From NCBI GenBank assembly GCA_963662175.1, contig OY759218.1, forward strand, positions 51,405,427 to 51,469,426: a DNA stretch of 64,000 bases, in the 5' to 3' direction. Positions 43,789 to 54,364 of the stretch are shown here, one piece after another. A program made the translations under genes and the position numbers. The notes under the pieces were generated by a model. The model searched no databases, was not told the origin of the DNA, and saw only the letters and a program-made list of their open reading frames with translations. Origin of the DNA: Aradus depressus. Taxonomy: Eukaryota > Arthropoda > Insecta > Hemiptera > Aradidae. How positions within the stretch are numbered: the stretch's first letter is position 1; each line of letters starts with the position of its first letter.

Positions 43789-44115
43789 TCAAAGTAAAAA
43801 ACTTCTTTCACTTTGTGCTTCTCTGGGAAGCTTGATGTTCCATATTTTTGGCATATCTTCCACAAGTGTCCACTTTTTACAATGATATTTCAGGTCGACT
43901 TCATTCAATGCAACCAGAAGAAGAGGCGTGAAATCGACCTGAATTATCGTTGGAAAAAAATGAACACTTCTGGAGGATATGCCGAAAATATGGAACGTTT
44001 TATGTGAACTCGTATATAGAAAAGCAGGTAAAAACAAGCCTTTCATAGAGATTAGACTGCCACTCACCAATTTTATTGTTAATCTCATATTTTTATTTTT
44101 TTAGGTTAAAGTCTA
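43789..44115. mobile_element. Foldback element, short loop
   Basis: 43831-43913 (GATGTTCCATATTTTTGGCA, TATCTTCCACAAGTGTCCAC, TATTTCAGGTCGACTTCA) is the inverted copy of 43925-44005 (GTGAAATCGACCTGAATTAT, TGAACACTTCTGGAGGATAT, GCCGAAAATATGGAACG), with an approximately 12-bp loop. Open frames on both strands are by-products of the palindrome. Confidence 0.75.
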
Positions 44116-44119
44116 ATCT

Positions 44120-45075
44120 GAGTGAGTGGTCAGTAAATAAGCAAATTTAATGAATAAATTTGATAATTAATTTGAAATGGATTATTTTTTATTTTTTTAA
44201 TATTTACAATCGGTACAACATTACCATAAGTAAATGTGATGTTACTGATACATTATAAGAGGAGGAATACAGAAAAAGAGAAGAATGGTAACAAAATGAA
44301 TAAACTACATGTTCACAAAAAATAAGTTTAAAAAAAACATCATAGTGAAAGTAAAATACTGATTTTTTCCAGAGGTGTCCTTTTTTTTTTTTTTTTTTTT
44401 GACAATATGTCGGGAAATTTCTCGTCCCTTCTTTTGGTCATTGTGAACGGTTCAACATAGTAACATCCCAGGGAAGTTTAAGAAACACAACGTTCGTGAC
44501 TTTAATGGAACCTTTTTCAACTTGAAGCGGGGGAGGCCACGAGGGCATGAATGATCCTTCCACCATTTTGCTACGCCAAACACTGTCCAGCAGTGGAGGC
44601 AGACCTAATGAAAGGGGAGCTAAAGTGCGAGTAAATGAAGGGAGAAGCTGCTCATCAGCAGTAGTATTTTTGCTGAGTATCAGGACCCTCGGACAGCGCC
44701 GCCTCAGTCTTCTGGGAGAATTATCTGAATGGGAAGGGGGAAGAATGGAGCAACTGACATGGAAAGAAACCGTCTGTTGAGCGGACTCGATTGGAGACAG
44801 GGATCCGGATATTAATGAAGTACATCGGAGGACAGGATTGGCATTTATATGTTACCATGAAATAAAATTAATAACTTCAAATAAAGTCAACGTTTACTAT
44901 TCTTTTCTTTGGGAGACGGGGAGGGAGAGAAGAAGCTGTTTATACTTTATCCGGGCATCGCACGTAATCACCTTCGGGTAAAGTAATTTGACACAAAGTG
45001 ATATAAAGCCAACTTTACTTCTTACACTTTTTCTCTAGAGGCAATATTTCAAGATATATATTTTACAAAACATTT
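44120..45075. other. No gene recognised; GC-richer block 44420-44830
   Basis: 44420-44830 is GC-richer and contains a 77-residue plus frame (44547-44780) beginning MNDPSTILLRQTLSSSGGRP with no family I recognise. A poly-T run (44381-44400) and GACAATATGTCGGG nearby resemble 240-260 (GACAATATTTCAAGACA), so part of it is repetitive. Confidence 0.4.
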
Positions 45076-45079
45076 ATAT

Positions 45080-45340
45080 CTATAGCTACTGAGCTCATCG
45101 CGGGTTCAAAACCACGCCGGGACCCTTAGGCTTTCTATCTGAGAGAAAAACAGAACCTTAAGCACTCCGTCCTTCGGATTAGACGTTAAGCGATGATCTC
45201 GAGCTTGAACGAAGTGAGGTACTCGTTAAAGATCCTAGGATAGGTAAATAAACCAGAATAGGCAAAGAGCATATAACCCATAAAACCCTAAGAGGCGATA
45301 TAACCTCGTAGTTAAAGCCCGGGCATGGGTCACAATAACT
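45080..45340 (+). mobile_element. SINE S1 copy with internal deletion
   Basis: ATAGCTACTGAGCTCATCGC, GGGTTCAAAACCACGCCGGG, AAGCACTCCGTCCTTCGGAT, GACGTTAAGCGATGATCTCG, then a deletion of the AGTCGGGCTCATG segment, and AGGCGATATAACCTCGTAGT, TAAAGCCCGGGCATGGGTCA. Confidence 0.8.
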
Positions 45341-45689
45341 GACTCTATAGCCATGCTGATTTTAAAACAAAAGAAAAAAATCAACATCTATTCAATTCAA
45401 CCTGTCATCCACTATCTAAGTTTGTACGTTTGTAATGAAGGACTCTCACTGTTTCACTGTCTCTTCCCACCCATTCGTTTTTCAAACATTTCCACTCCAA
45501 ATGTTTCTATTGCACTTTCAGCTGCTGATATTAAGGTTTTTTTAAAAATGTTCAGAGTAAACATTAAATGTTTTCTATTCAAATAATAAATTATTCTAAC
45601 CAGAACAAATATAAAACTTGTAAAATATTTAAAGGATGACAATTATTGAAGTAAGAATTACATTACAGTAAAGAAAAAAGTGGTCGGAC

Positions 45690-45805
45690 AATCACCGGCT
45701 ATGTACTTCTCCAGCACGAATTCATCAATTACGTTCTCCCTCCAAAGCCAATCGACCGTTTGGGCTAAAACTCAATATTTGACTTACATAGACATATACT
45801 TACAT
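45690..45805 (-). repeat. R-family element, terminal fragment
   Basis: AATCACCGGCTATGTACTTC, TCCAGCACGAATTCATCAAT, CCTCCAAAGCCAATCGACCG, TTTGACTTACATAG. Confidence 0.7.
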
Positions 45806-45939
45806 ATATATATATATATATGGGCTGGTGTTTTACACCTAGGGACCTAAGCATGCAGTGCTCTTATCCCTTCCCTGGAAGCGCTGGGCTTCTCCCTTAT
45901 TATATTACATGTATGTTTATACTACCTGAACCAAGTCCT

Positions 45940-46118
45940 TCATGAAGTACTCAGTCTCCCAGTTTCCTTAATGGACCTGAGAATGCTCTCATAGTCCAAT
46001 CTTCTAAAGTCCTCCTCTGCGATTACATCTTCACCAAAGATGCAGAATCTCGTTCGTGCATATCCCGAGCAGATGCCCAGGAAGTGTGCCGCCGTTTCGT
46101 CTTCTTCCCTTAAATGGT
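45940..46118 (-). pseudogene. LINE ORF2 C-terminus (post-RNase H region)
   Basis: Minus strand: EEDETAAHFLGICSGYARTR, FCIFGEDVIAEEDFRRLDYE, SILRSIKETGRLSTS, stop. Residues match the EETAxHxLxxCxxxxxxR...L...ILxFIKxTxRL ending of R1/Jockey-group LINEs. Downstream (45800-45900) a TACACCTAGGGACCTAAGCA block recurs at 22945-22970 and is probably its 3' UTR. Confidence 0.8.
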
Positions 46119-46129
46119 TTCTAATTTTT

Positions 46130-46330
46130 GTCCGATTGAGGCTAACATTTAATCAGACCTACGTTAGCACATGTGACTTCTTCATTTCAAATTAATAGCT
46201 ATAATCGCTTGTGCGTTAGAGCACTCACAAAGTTCCAATCACTTTGAAACTCCGTTTAAAAATCAATCTCGGATTTTCGCACAATTACAATACTTCCTTA
46301 TACTTTAGGTATAATAAGAAAAATTGTGAA
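46130..46330 (+). repeat. Dispersed repeat family D, distal fragment
   Basis: TTTTTGTCCGATTGAGGCTA, GTGACTTCTTCATTTCAAAT, TTAGAGCACTCACAAAGTTC, AATCAATCTCGGATTTTCGC and CTTCCTTATACTTTAGG match the distal part of copies at 10030 and 36860. Confidence 0.65.
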
Positions 46331-46914
46331 TACTTACCTATTTGAGTAGGTTACAAACCAACATATATACTTTTTTATTGAAAGTTTAAATAAATGTTAT
46401 TCGCTTTCAATCAGAAATGAAAATTTCTGGTAGTTCACACAGTATCCAATAGAGAGCAGTACTTACACAGTGTTCAATTTATTTTCTCCAACCCTTAGTG
46501 TAACAAGTAGAAACGTAGATACTTGGAGATCTTATAGAAAATTGAATTCTTGAATTTGAGGAATTGCTTTTAACTTACGCTAGTTTTTACTGACGATAGT
46601 CTACAAGAATCACTTTTTTTTCTTCTTTTTTTTATAAAAGTGTGATTTATCAAAAATTATTAATTATTTTATTTTCATGAATAAAAAAGATCTTTATTAT
46701 TTTATTTTTTACGAAGACATTCATGAAGTTTTCATCTTCCTGTGGTAAGATGTGTAAAATTTGTTTAAACAATGAAGAAAAGTACACGTTCTCAGAGAGG
46801 AAATAGGCACGGTAAACCTTAGAAATGAAAAATAGCTAAGATCTTAACTGCATAAATTAAGATATTTTTTCAAAAGCTCTATCGTGAATAACCTAAAAAA
46901 TACTTCTTACATTT
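46331..46914. other. No gene recognised
   Basis: AT-rich spacer without recognisable coding or repeat content. Confidence 0.45.
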
Positions 46915-47215
46915 AAGGCTGGTTAACACAGAACCTATGGAATTTTAAAAAAACATTATGGACCCATCTGAAAGGTAATTTAATTCTCTACAACCATTAT
47001 TTTAGAACATTTTATTAAAAAAACAAATACCATCCGAGATATTTGCAAAAATGTTTTAAAAAACGTGGTTTTTATAGATTTTCCGGCTCTAATTTTTTAT
47101 GGAAACATTTTTGGACCTATGTTAATAGCAATTTTTTTGTTCAGAATTCAATTTCCTATAAGATCCTCAAATATGGACGTTTCAACTTGTTACACCCTGT
47201 ATATATACATAATAT
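46915..47215 (-). repeat. Half of a DNA element ending in ACACCCTGTATA
   Basis: Ends TTTCAACTTGTTACACCCTG + TATATA, a terminus common in arthropod DNA elements, and related to the TATACAGGGTG end at 52594. The matching other end was not found. Small open frames here are not supported as genes. Confidence 0.45.
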
Positions 47216-47252
47216 CCATACTTTTTTTTTACTTGCTCACATATATGCAGCA

Positions 47253-47550
47253 GATGGAACCGGTAGCTCACTGGTATGCGTGTTTGCTTACTGAGCTCAC
47301 TTTATCAAAGAGGTAAAAAAAATTTAAGCACGCCGTCTTTCTGATGGACGTCAAGCGGTAGTCCCGAGCCAGTACGATGTCAGGTACTCGTTTAAAGACC
47401 CCTCCCAACCCTAGGTGAATAAAAATTTAGGATAGGCAAAATAGAGGACTCCCATGTCGTGCTCATGTCCACCAGTGACAAAAGAGCGCCCTGGTAGTAG
47501 GCGATATGACCTTGTACTTAAAGCCCGGGCATGAGTCATAATAACTAACA
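47253..47550 (+). mobile_element. SINE S1, copy with B-box deletion
   Basis: Head GGAACCGGTAGCTCACTGGT, ATGCGTGTTTGCTTACTGAG; the TCGCGGGTTCGAAACCCGG segment is deleted. Then AAGCACGCCGTCTTTCTGAT, GATGTCAGGTACTCG, GTGCTCATGTCCACCAG and AAGCCCGGGCATGAGTCATA. Confidence 0.85.
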
Positions 47551-48187
47551 TATACGCAGCAGTATAGTCAATTTTATTTAGACTATGTATTTATTAATTG
47601 TATATTTATTAGTACATCAAGCATTGTTCAGAAGCGGTACCCTTCAGTGTGTGGTTTGATCATACTTAAATTTGTCCGAATACATTTCTGCGATATGTGT
47701 CGATAAAGTGGAAAGCTACAAACTGTAACCTATATTTTGACAGCTGGAAATTAATAGAGCTATAAAAAATGGGAATTGTTTGAACGACAAACCTCACCCC
47801 TATTAACGCCACTAAGTTAATATAATATATGGTACATTTTTATCTATGATATTAAGTCATATACGAGTATATATGTATTCTTCAAAAAACTTGTTTTCAA
47901 TTTTTTATTATATTTTCTTTATTTTTGTATTTTTTTTTATTATCTTCCCAGCATACAGGGAAATTACTGTAATAGGGGGGGCTAAGCATAAAATTTGTGG
48001 TAACCCATTAACGGATAATCGAATTGTAATGAAATTAAACATGTAGTATTCTTAAAAGCCAAATTGAAAAAAAAAAGGGTGTGTGACGTCTCAAAATTTT
48101 TAACGGGAGGGGACAGTGAGTGGAGGTTGAACATAAAAATTGTTCAACCTCATTATTTTATTAGGTTATTGACAACCCAAATATTTT
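47551..48187. other. No gene recognised
   Basis: AT-rich spacer; phrase TCCGAATACATTTCTGCGAT (47685) is the complement of one at 51720, showing a further unnamed repeat shared with the 51.7-kb region. Confidence 0.45.
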
Positions 48188-48480
48188 TAAATGTTATGTT
48201 AAGATAGGACTTTCCACCCCCCCATGGACTTCCCTAGGGGACAGTGTCACAGACTTAGGTGATCTCAGATAACCTGAGGTTTGTAAAAATATAAGAACCT
48301 ACCAAACTTAAATGTCACTTTTAAACTTGGTGCTGAAGATGGTCTAACCCGAAACCGGTAAATAATATTATTTATATTATATATTAATATTATTATTAAT
48401 ATTAATATTATTTGTATAATATATTAATATATTATATATGTTTTTATGGAATTAGACAATTCCTTCTTCTGAAAAAAGTT
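48188..48480 (+). mobile_element. Single arm of the foldback element at 51200-51690
   Basis: AAATGTTATGTTAAGATAGG, CCTAGGGGACAGTGTCACAG, AGATAACCTGAGGTTTGTAA, GTGCTGAAGATGGTCTAACC + CGAAACCGGTAA; about 90% like 51448-51640. A poly-(ATT) region follows in place of the other arm. Confidence 0.75.
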
Positions 48481-49249
48481 ATTGATTTTTATTTATAGAT
48501 AAAATTGATCCCGTAGGCTTTCTCATTATGGCGGACGTTGTTGGCTAGAACCAAGTTTGACCGGACAAGCTGTCTTGCTCTTCAAGTGGTAGTTACACCT
48601 CCCCATACATTATTCATAGCAATGTGGAGCAGGCTGCTACCCAACTAAACACTCTACCTGTCATTAGGCTTGCCCAGCATGGGAGACACTTTGTTAACTT
48701 TAGGGAGCACTTCAGGTGCGGATCTAAGGGGTTCCAGTAATTACCCAAAAAAAGCAACAATAGGTCTTCTGAAAAAATTAAAAAGTGACTCAGATGGAGA
48801 ACAGGAATAACATATCTATGAAATTTTAAATTGTAAAACTTAAATTGTTTTATATACGTTTATTTTCGTTTTTAAGTCTTATCTATTAAAACATTTTAAA
48901 TTACGTATGTTGTTTTTTAAAACATTTTAACAGACTCCATGATGAGCAGGGCAATCTCGAAAGCCACCTAGCAAAAATTAATAAAATCTGTGAAAGGTCA
49001 GACTGTAGTTTATTGTACAACCTTGTGAAATAATCATTTCTCGCTACATCAGCCATCTTCATATTAAAAATGAAATATGAAATTGATTAGGGGACGACCT
49101 GAAGGGGGAAAATAAGAATAATGAAATACATTTACGTTAAAAATCTTTTTCAGAATGTTATATTTGTGAATGAAATACCCTCTGACTGTAACCAATAAAT
49201 AAAAATATATGGAGTTTTAAATTAAAGAAGTGATAGGTTTTCTACCCCT
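48481..49249. other. No gene recognised; contains the uninterrupted paralogue of the SINE S2 target
   Basis: 48535-48750 is GC-richer and reads one plus frame with NTLPVIRLAQHGRHFVNF and REHFRCGSKGFQ, not recognised. 48940-49010 (GAGCAGGGCAATCTCGAAAG, CCACCTAGCAAAAATTAATA) matches 13070-13101 joined to 13339 without the SINE. Confidence 0.4.
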
Positions 49250-49460
49250 ACCCATATTCTGAAGTGTCGTTTTGAGACGCATATTTTTAGACATTTCCTT
49301 GATTTACCCGAAAATGGTTAATCCTATCGAAAAATTGGTTCTTATCAAAAATGTTCGATAATAAATTCCAATCGCTAATGTGCCCACAGGTCTGAGATAG
49401 GAACAATACGACAAAAGTTATAGCGCCTCAAAGAATGCCAAATCAATTTCCGAACGAAAT
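49250..49460 (-). repeat. Dispersed block shared with 35545-35760
   Basis: GTTTTGAGACGCATATTTTT, GACATTTCCTTGATTTACCC, CTATCGAAAAATTGGTTCTT, CCAATCGCTAATGTG, AAAGTTATAGCGCCTCAAAG. It leads into an arm of family D (GTGATGTGGCCATTACTGGA at about 49567), which ends in poly-C (49630-49652). Confidence 0.65.
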
Positions 49461-49629
49461 ATTTCAAAGTACATGATGTTTAAATTGCATCGCGTAGCAA
49501 AGAATTATAATTTTTTTTTATTATTGTTACTTTTCTATTAAAAATTATATTTAAAAAAATATATATGTGATGTGGCCATTACTGGACTTCCTTATACCAA
49601 CCACGCTATTACAGATCACTTTCACTCCA

Positions 49630-49652
49630 CCCCCCCCCCCCCCCCCCCCCCC
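49630..49652. repeat. Poly-C run of 23 bases
   Basis: Uninterrupted C homopolymer following ATCACTTTCACTCCA, the position that holds (CT)n in the related copy at 9783. Confidence 0.95.
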
Positions 49653-49874
49653 TCCTGTTGAATGAACTACATAAATTTTATCAGAAGTTCCGAAAGAAAT
49701 ATTTCACTTTCCATAATTTCTCCATAACGATATTTAAAATGTTTTATTGTTATTCATTAATGTGTCGGTATTTCCTGGGATGGCGTAGGCCGACGACCGT
49801 TAAAGTAACCCTACTAACAAGTGTACGATGTCTGCCTGTTTTTATACTAACTACTAATATTAATTGAAGTTTTA

Positions 49875-50763
49875 ACTTCCCCAACTATACAAAGTATAGG
49901 GGAAGTTATGTAATTGACCAAAAATTCGAAGTTTCCGCCGGAATTTCATATTTTCCGACACCCTGATACCAAAATTGAAAAAAATGTCTGTCTGTGTATG
50001 TGTGTGTGTCTGTGAACACGATAACTCCCAATAGAATGTATGTATCGACATGTTTGAAGCCCGGCCGAGCCCCTTACGTTTTTTTGTATCCGTGCGGTGG
50101 AAAAACCTAGAGCATGCCGTCCTTAGGATGGGACGTTAAGCGATGGTCCCGAGCTTGTACGATATCAGGTACTCCTTAAATATCGTAGGATAGATAAATG
50201 ATAAAACCCCTAACCTAGGTGAACAAAAATTTAGGTTAGCCAAATTTAAAACTCCCATTGTAGAGTCAAGCTCATGTCCACCAGAGCGAAATATGAGCGC
50301 TCTAGTAGTAGGCGATATGACTTCGAAGTTAAAGCCCTACAGTAACTAACTGTATCGACACGAAATTTTATATGTGTGTTCGAAACTCCATAAGGACGAC
50401 ACCTATTGATATTAAGTCAAATTAGCCAAAGGGGAGGGGGGTATTAGGGGGAGGCTTAACTAAAAAATTCATAAAAACTGCCGATGTAATAAATGTAACG
50501 ACACAAAATTCCTTATGTAAATTCAAAACCCCATAAGGATGACACATTAATTTTCAGCGGATTCGGCCGGAGGGAACGGGGAAATCAGAGAGGGCTCAAC
50601 ATAAAAACCCAATAACTGCTTATGTAATGAATTTATCGACATAAAATTTGGTATTAGGACTTAGAAGCCCCTACGTAAGTTAGCTATTGATTATTACTCT
50701 AAACGGTTGAATCAGTTTGAAGGGAGAGCGAAAATGTAATTGATTAAATCATTCTGGGGAAGT
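49875..50763 (+). repeat. R-family element, long forward copy interrupted by a SINE
   Basis: Starts CTTCCCCAACTATACAAAGT, ends TTCTGGGGAAGTACATTGCC. Internal order: AATTCGAAGTTTCCGCCGG, GTCTGTGAACACGATAACTC, (SINE), GTATCGACACGAAATTTTAT, three GGGG...GCTTAAC/GCTCAAC modules, GGGAGAGCGAAAATGTAATT. About 580 bp without the SINE; a good reference copy for the family. Confidence 0.8.
50051..50350 (+). mobile_element. SINE S1 inside an R element, 10-bp target duplication
   Basis: 5'-truncated head (GAAGCCCGGCCGAGCCCCTT), GAGCATGCCGTCCTTAGGAT core, CGATATCAGGTACTCC, GAGTCAAGCTCATGTCCACC, GGCGATATGACTTCGAAGTT. TGTATCGACA stands at 50041-50050 and 50351-50360, so the R element was present first. Confidence 0.9.
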
Positions 50764-51199
50764 ACATTGCCGGTGATTCACAAACTTTTCTTCTTCTTGT
50801 TTTTAAATCACAAAAGAGAAATTTTTTTTTTTTCCTTCTTAAAAGTGGACTGATACAAGGACCAAGCTTTCAAAAGCTTCTTTGCGAACCATCGCACAAG
50901 AAAAGTGTTTTTCTCCTTCAGACTCAGAGCACATTGTCCTATGTCATTGGAAGTCCGGAAGGTGAAGAGGTTTCATGAGAAAAAAGTTATGTGAACTACT
51001 TCACGAAAGCACTCAACGAAATGAGACCCCCATTCACACATCTGTTCATTCTGATTTCTCAAAGAGCCTTAGTCTTTTACACCTCTCCCCTTTATTACAA
51101 GTAAAATTGTTATCGTTTTTAATTACTGTCTTTTTAATACTGAAAGAAGTGGAACATTGAATTACTTAATTTTTTTTTTAAGAAGTAATATGCTAAATA
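50764..51199. other. No gene recognised
   Basis: AT-rich; a 61-residue plus frame at 50975-51160 is not recognisable. Around 50870-50960 the phrase TTCTCCTTCAGACTCAGAGC followed by ATTGTCCTATGTCATTGGAA could be a LINE knuckle remnant (SDSEHIVLCHWK), too short to call. Confidence 0.4.
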
Positions 51200-51690
51200 A
51201 AAACAAAGAACCTGTTTAACTTTTATGTTGTCTAATTCCACAAAAATATGTATATAAAGTGTACCAGTTTCGGCTTACGGCATCGTCAGCACGACGTTCA
51301 CATGTGATTATACAATTCTCAGGTTACTCGAGATTACCCAACACACTGACACCCTCTCCCCTAAGCTAGTCCCTGGGTGGAGGGGGAAGTTCTACATTAA
51401 CGAGTTTCCAATAATTTTATAAAATAAAGAAAATTCCAAATTATTTGTAAATGTTATGTTAAGATAGGACTTCACACCCCCCATGGATTTCCCTAGGGGA
51501 CAGAGTGTCACAGCCATAGGTAATCTCAGATAACCTGAGGTTTGTAAAAATATAAGAACCTACCAAACTTAAATGTCATTCATGAACTTTGTGCTGAAGA
51601 TGGTGCAAGCGGAAACCGGTACACTTTATGTATATATTTTTGTGGAAATAGACGATATAAAAGTTAGTCAAGTTTTTTGTTTTTATTTAT
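51200..51690. mobile_element. Foldback element with about 220-bp arms
   Basis: Left arm 51200-51420 and right arm 51448-51690 are inverted (TGTCTAATTCCACAAAAATA, GTGTACCAGTTTCGGC, AGGTTACTCGAGATTACC against AGGTAATCTCAGATAACCTG, CGGAAACCGGTACAC, TTTTTGTGGAAATAGACGA). Each arm carries the stem-loop motif (51267-51289 minus; 51594-51616 plus). Loop about 30 bp. Confidence 0.8.
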
Positions 51691-51794
51691 TTCATTTGCT
51701 TTCCACTATATCGACACAGACCGCAGAAATGTATTCGGACAGAAGTAATAGGGCTACAATCAATGGTGTATCAAGAATATTTTTTGGCGGGGAC

Positions 51795-52105
51795 AGAATA
51801 TTTGTAATCTACTGAGCTCAAGATCGTGGGTTCGAAACTCGGTCGAATTCTTTTATCTGGGGGATGAAAAAACCATGATCACGCCTTCCTTCGATAGGGA
51901 TGTTAAGCGATGGTCCCAAGCCTGTAAGACGTCAGGTACTCAAAGACCCCTAAAACCCCAGGTGAATGAAACCTGGGTTGGCAAGATTTAGAATTCTCAC
52001 AGTATAGTCAAGCTAATGTCCACCAGAGCGATGAAAAAGTGCTGTGGTAGTAGACGATACGACGTCGTGGTTAAAGCCCGGGCATGAGACACAATAACTA
52101 TAACA
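51795..52105 (+). mobile_element. SINE S1, 5'-truncated copy
   Basis: ATCTACTGAGCTCAAGATCG, TGGGTTCGAAACTCGGTCG, CACGCCTTCCTTCGATAGGG, TAAGACGTCAGGTACTC, CAGTATAGTCAAGCTAATGT, GAGCGATGAAAAAGTGCTGT, GTTAAAGCCCGGGCATGAGA. Confidence 0.85.
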
Positions 52106-52595
52106 ATGGCTATTATACATTAAGGTTTCTACAGTGTCTCAAATACACTATAGTGTACTAGTGTTTTTTATGTAAACTATAGTATGTTAGACACACTTTA
52201 CCAGTTTCCGGCAACCCCTACCCCAACTTGGGTTCCTCCTACAATATTCTTCCCATTGATGAATCATTATCCAAAGTGGGCGTAATTCTAAATATATAGT
52301 GTTGCCAGATTAATCCTATTGCCTTGAAAAGAAGTAATCCAAGTGCTTAAATGATCAAATTCAGTAGAAGAAAAAATAGAGAAAATGTAATTTATTCATT
52401 AGTGATGGACATGCATTTTTTTTTAAAAACATCTGTACATCAATTAATTCAAATGATATTTGTTTGTACCTTTTTCTATGGTAGAAGACGTTATACAGAA
52501 TGAAAATTCTCATTTACATAATAGCTCATTCAATCATTCTCAACTTATGCTATTTTTCTAATTTCATAACATAATAACAAGTGCACATTTTTATA
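52106..52595. other. No gene recognised
   Basis: AT-rich spacer. ACACTATAGTGTACTAGTGT near 52150 is a small palindrome. Nothing coding. Confidence 0.45.
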
Positions 52596-53490
52596 TACAG
52601 GGTGTATCGCCAGCAGATCCGGGGTGTGCATGCCCCACTCAAGTACACTAAGAAACCGGGGTAATAAAAATCCGTTTCAACTTAGTGTAGAAAGAAATGA
52701 GATTTTTAATTTTTTTGACGATAACCACGTTTTTTAGCAAAATGTCCGTAAATATCACTTTTTGGTTAAGGTAAATTGAAATCTGACTACACTGTCGTAA
52801 TCTACGTGAAATTTCCTTATAGGTGACATGTTTTTTGACATGAAAATCGAAAAGATTAAAATAGGAGGCTAACGTTTATTTCAAAATGAACACCTGTTTA
52901 AATGATTGAAAACTGATATTATTGCAGAGATATTGTGAAATAATTCAAATGAACTTAAATGAAATAAAACTTGTTTATTTGTGGTATTGTCTAATTTCAC
53001 TGAATATATATATACATGGGAGTACTTTCGGTATTTCTACCATCCTGACATAAGACAGTCTTATCTCTAATGCTTTTGGCTGAGGATGGTAGAAATACCG
53101 AAAGTACTCCCATGTATATACATATATTCGGTGAAATTAGACAATACCACAAATAAACAAGTTTTATTTCATTCAAGTTCACCTGTTCAAATGGTTTGGC
53201 AAATTTTCAGTTTACCGTAATTTGTTTTCTCCATTCGCTAGGATGCCCCAAATTCTCCAAAAGTTAGCAAAAATATGACTCTTTAAAAATACCTAATGTT
53301 GTTCTTTATTGTCGACCATTGCCGGAATAAGACAGCAGAAAATATGAAAAACATGGGTAAACCTAACTTACACAAAGCGAGACGTTTTATAAAATTAACT
53401 AATTCATTAAATAATATAATATTATCCCGGTTTCTTAGTGTACTTGAGTGCGGCATGCACTCCCCGGAGTATTGTCATCTGCTTCCTGTA
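52596..53490. mobile_element. DNA element with about 90-bp inverted ends (TACAGG...CCTGTA)
   Basis: Left end TACAGGGTGTATCGCCAGCA, GTGCATGCCCCACTCAAGTA, CACTAAGAAACCGGGGTAAT; right end is the complement (TTTCTTAGTGTACTTGAGTG, CGGCATGCACTCCCCGG, CATCTGCTTCCTGTA). TA lies at both borders. The interior is AT-rich and holds a nested hairpin insertion. Non-autonomous; probably mariner/Tc1-like, but no transposase is seen. Confidence 0.8.
52905..53179. mobile_element. Hairpin insertion with 14-bp target duplication
   Basis: CACCTGTTTAAATG (52891-52904) and CACCTGTTCAAATG (53180-53193) flank the insert. Arms: TTTATTTGTGGTATTGTCTA, ATTTCACTGAATATATATAT, ACATGGGAGTACTTTCGGTA, TTTCTACCATCC and complements. 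Right arm motif CTGAGGATGGTAGAAATACC + GAAAG. Head TTGCAGAGATATTGTGAAA is shared with 55538-55562 and 26950. Confidence 0.9.
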
Positions 53491-54060
53491 TAAGCTTCTA
53501 TATAAACATAGAAAAATGGCATACAATTATTTGAAAAATATACAAATTCAAGAATTAAAATGATTAAATTAGGCTACTAGTAAATAACTTCTAGTAAATT
53601 TTAAAATGTTTTTACAAAAACAAAAATACAATGATCAGAGGATTAATTATGACTTAAATATTAATATTATATAAATATGTGACGAAATTGTACATACCAT
53701 GATTCGGTCCTAATTATCACACATACTGTTTTTTATTTGTTTTTGGCGTTCATTACGCTCACATCACATTTATAAAATATTGGCAGAACCACTGACATCA
53801 CTCTCACAATGAGATATAGAAAATACTAACTAATATACAAAGTAGCCCTTCCGTCACACATCCATTCTGTACTTCTTCTATTATACAACACTTTCTTAAA
53901 AATAAATTAAAATACAATTAGAGAAACTTAGATTTTATCAACTTTATTCGTTTAACGAAAAAGCATACAACTGAAATCTTTAAGAAAATTGGACTCAAAC
54001 ACTTACAAAATATCTTACAACATATGAACACAATACAAAAATTATATCTTTAACTTAACC
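53491..54060. other. No gene recognised
   Basis: AT-rich spacer without recognised feature. Confidence 0.5.
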
Positions 54061-54249
54061 TAAATTGTATGTTCGGAAGTCTTACGACTCACTTTGGCCT
54101 GAGGAAGGACGTATAATCGTCTCGAAATACCGTGGAATTTTCCGGAAAAAAAAAAAAAAAAAAACATACCACAGAAGCCAAAGAAACATACAACAAATAA
54201 CAAGCCTAAGTACTTTCAGTAAAGTTGTTTATTTTGTTTGGTATTTAGG

Positions 54250-54364
54250 CCCAAGAAAGGCTACTGTTTTCGTTGGAGTGCGAGCCGCTCTTTCTGCCCA
54301 CTCTCCTACAGACGAAGCCATCCGTAGAAACTTCGAACTTGATATGTTAAATGTAATACAGTAA
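54250..54364 (+). other. Possible short coding fragment, unidentified
   Basis: After a T-rich stretch ending GGTATTTAG (acceptor-like), a frame reads KATVFVGVRAALSAHSPTDE and AIRRNFELDMLNVIQ, then stop. Composition is less AT-rich than its flanks. No family recognised and no partner exon; it could be a 3'-terminal exon or transposon debris. Confidence 0.2.

Noticed and set aside
43789..44088. Overlapping frames on both strands (99 and 64 residues)
   Set aside because: They mirror each other because the DNA is a palindrome.
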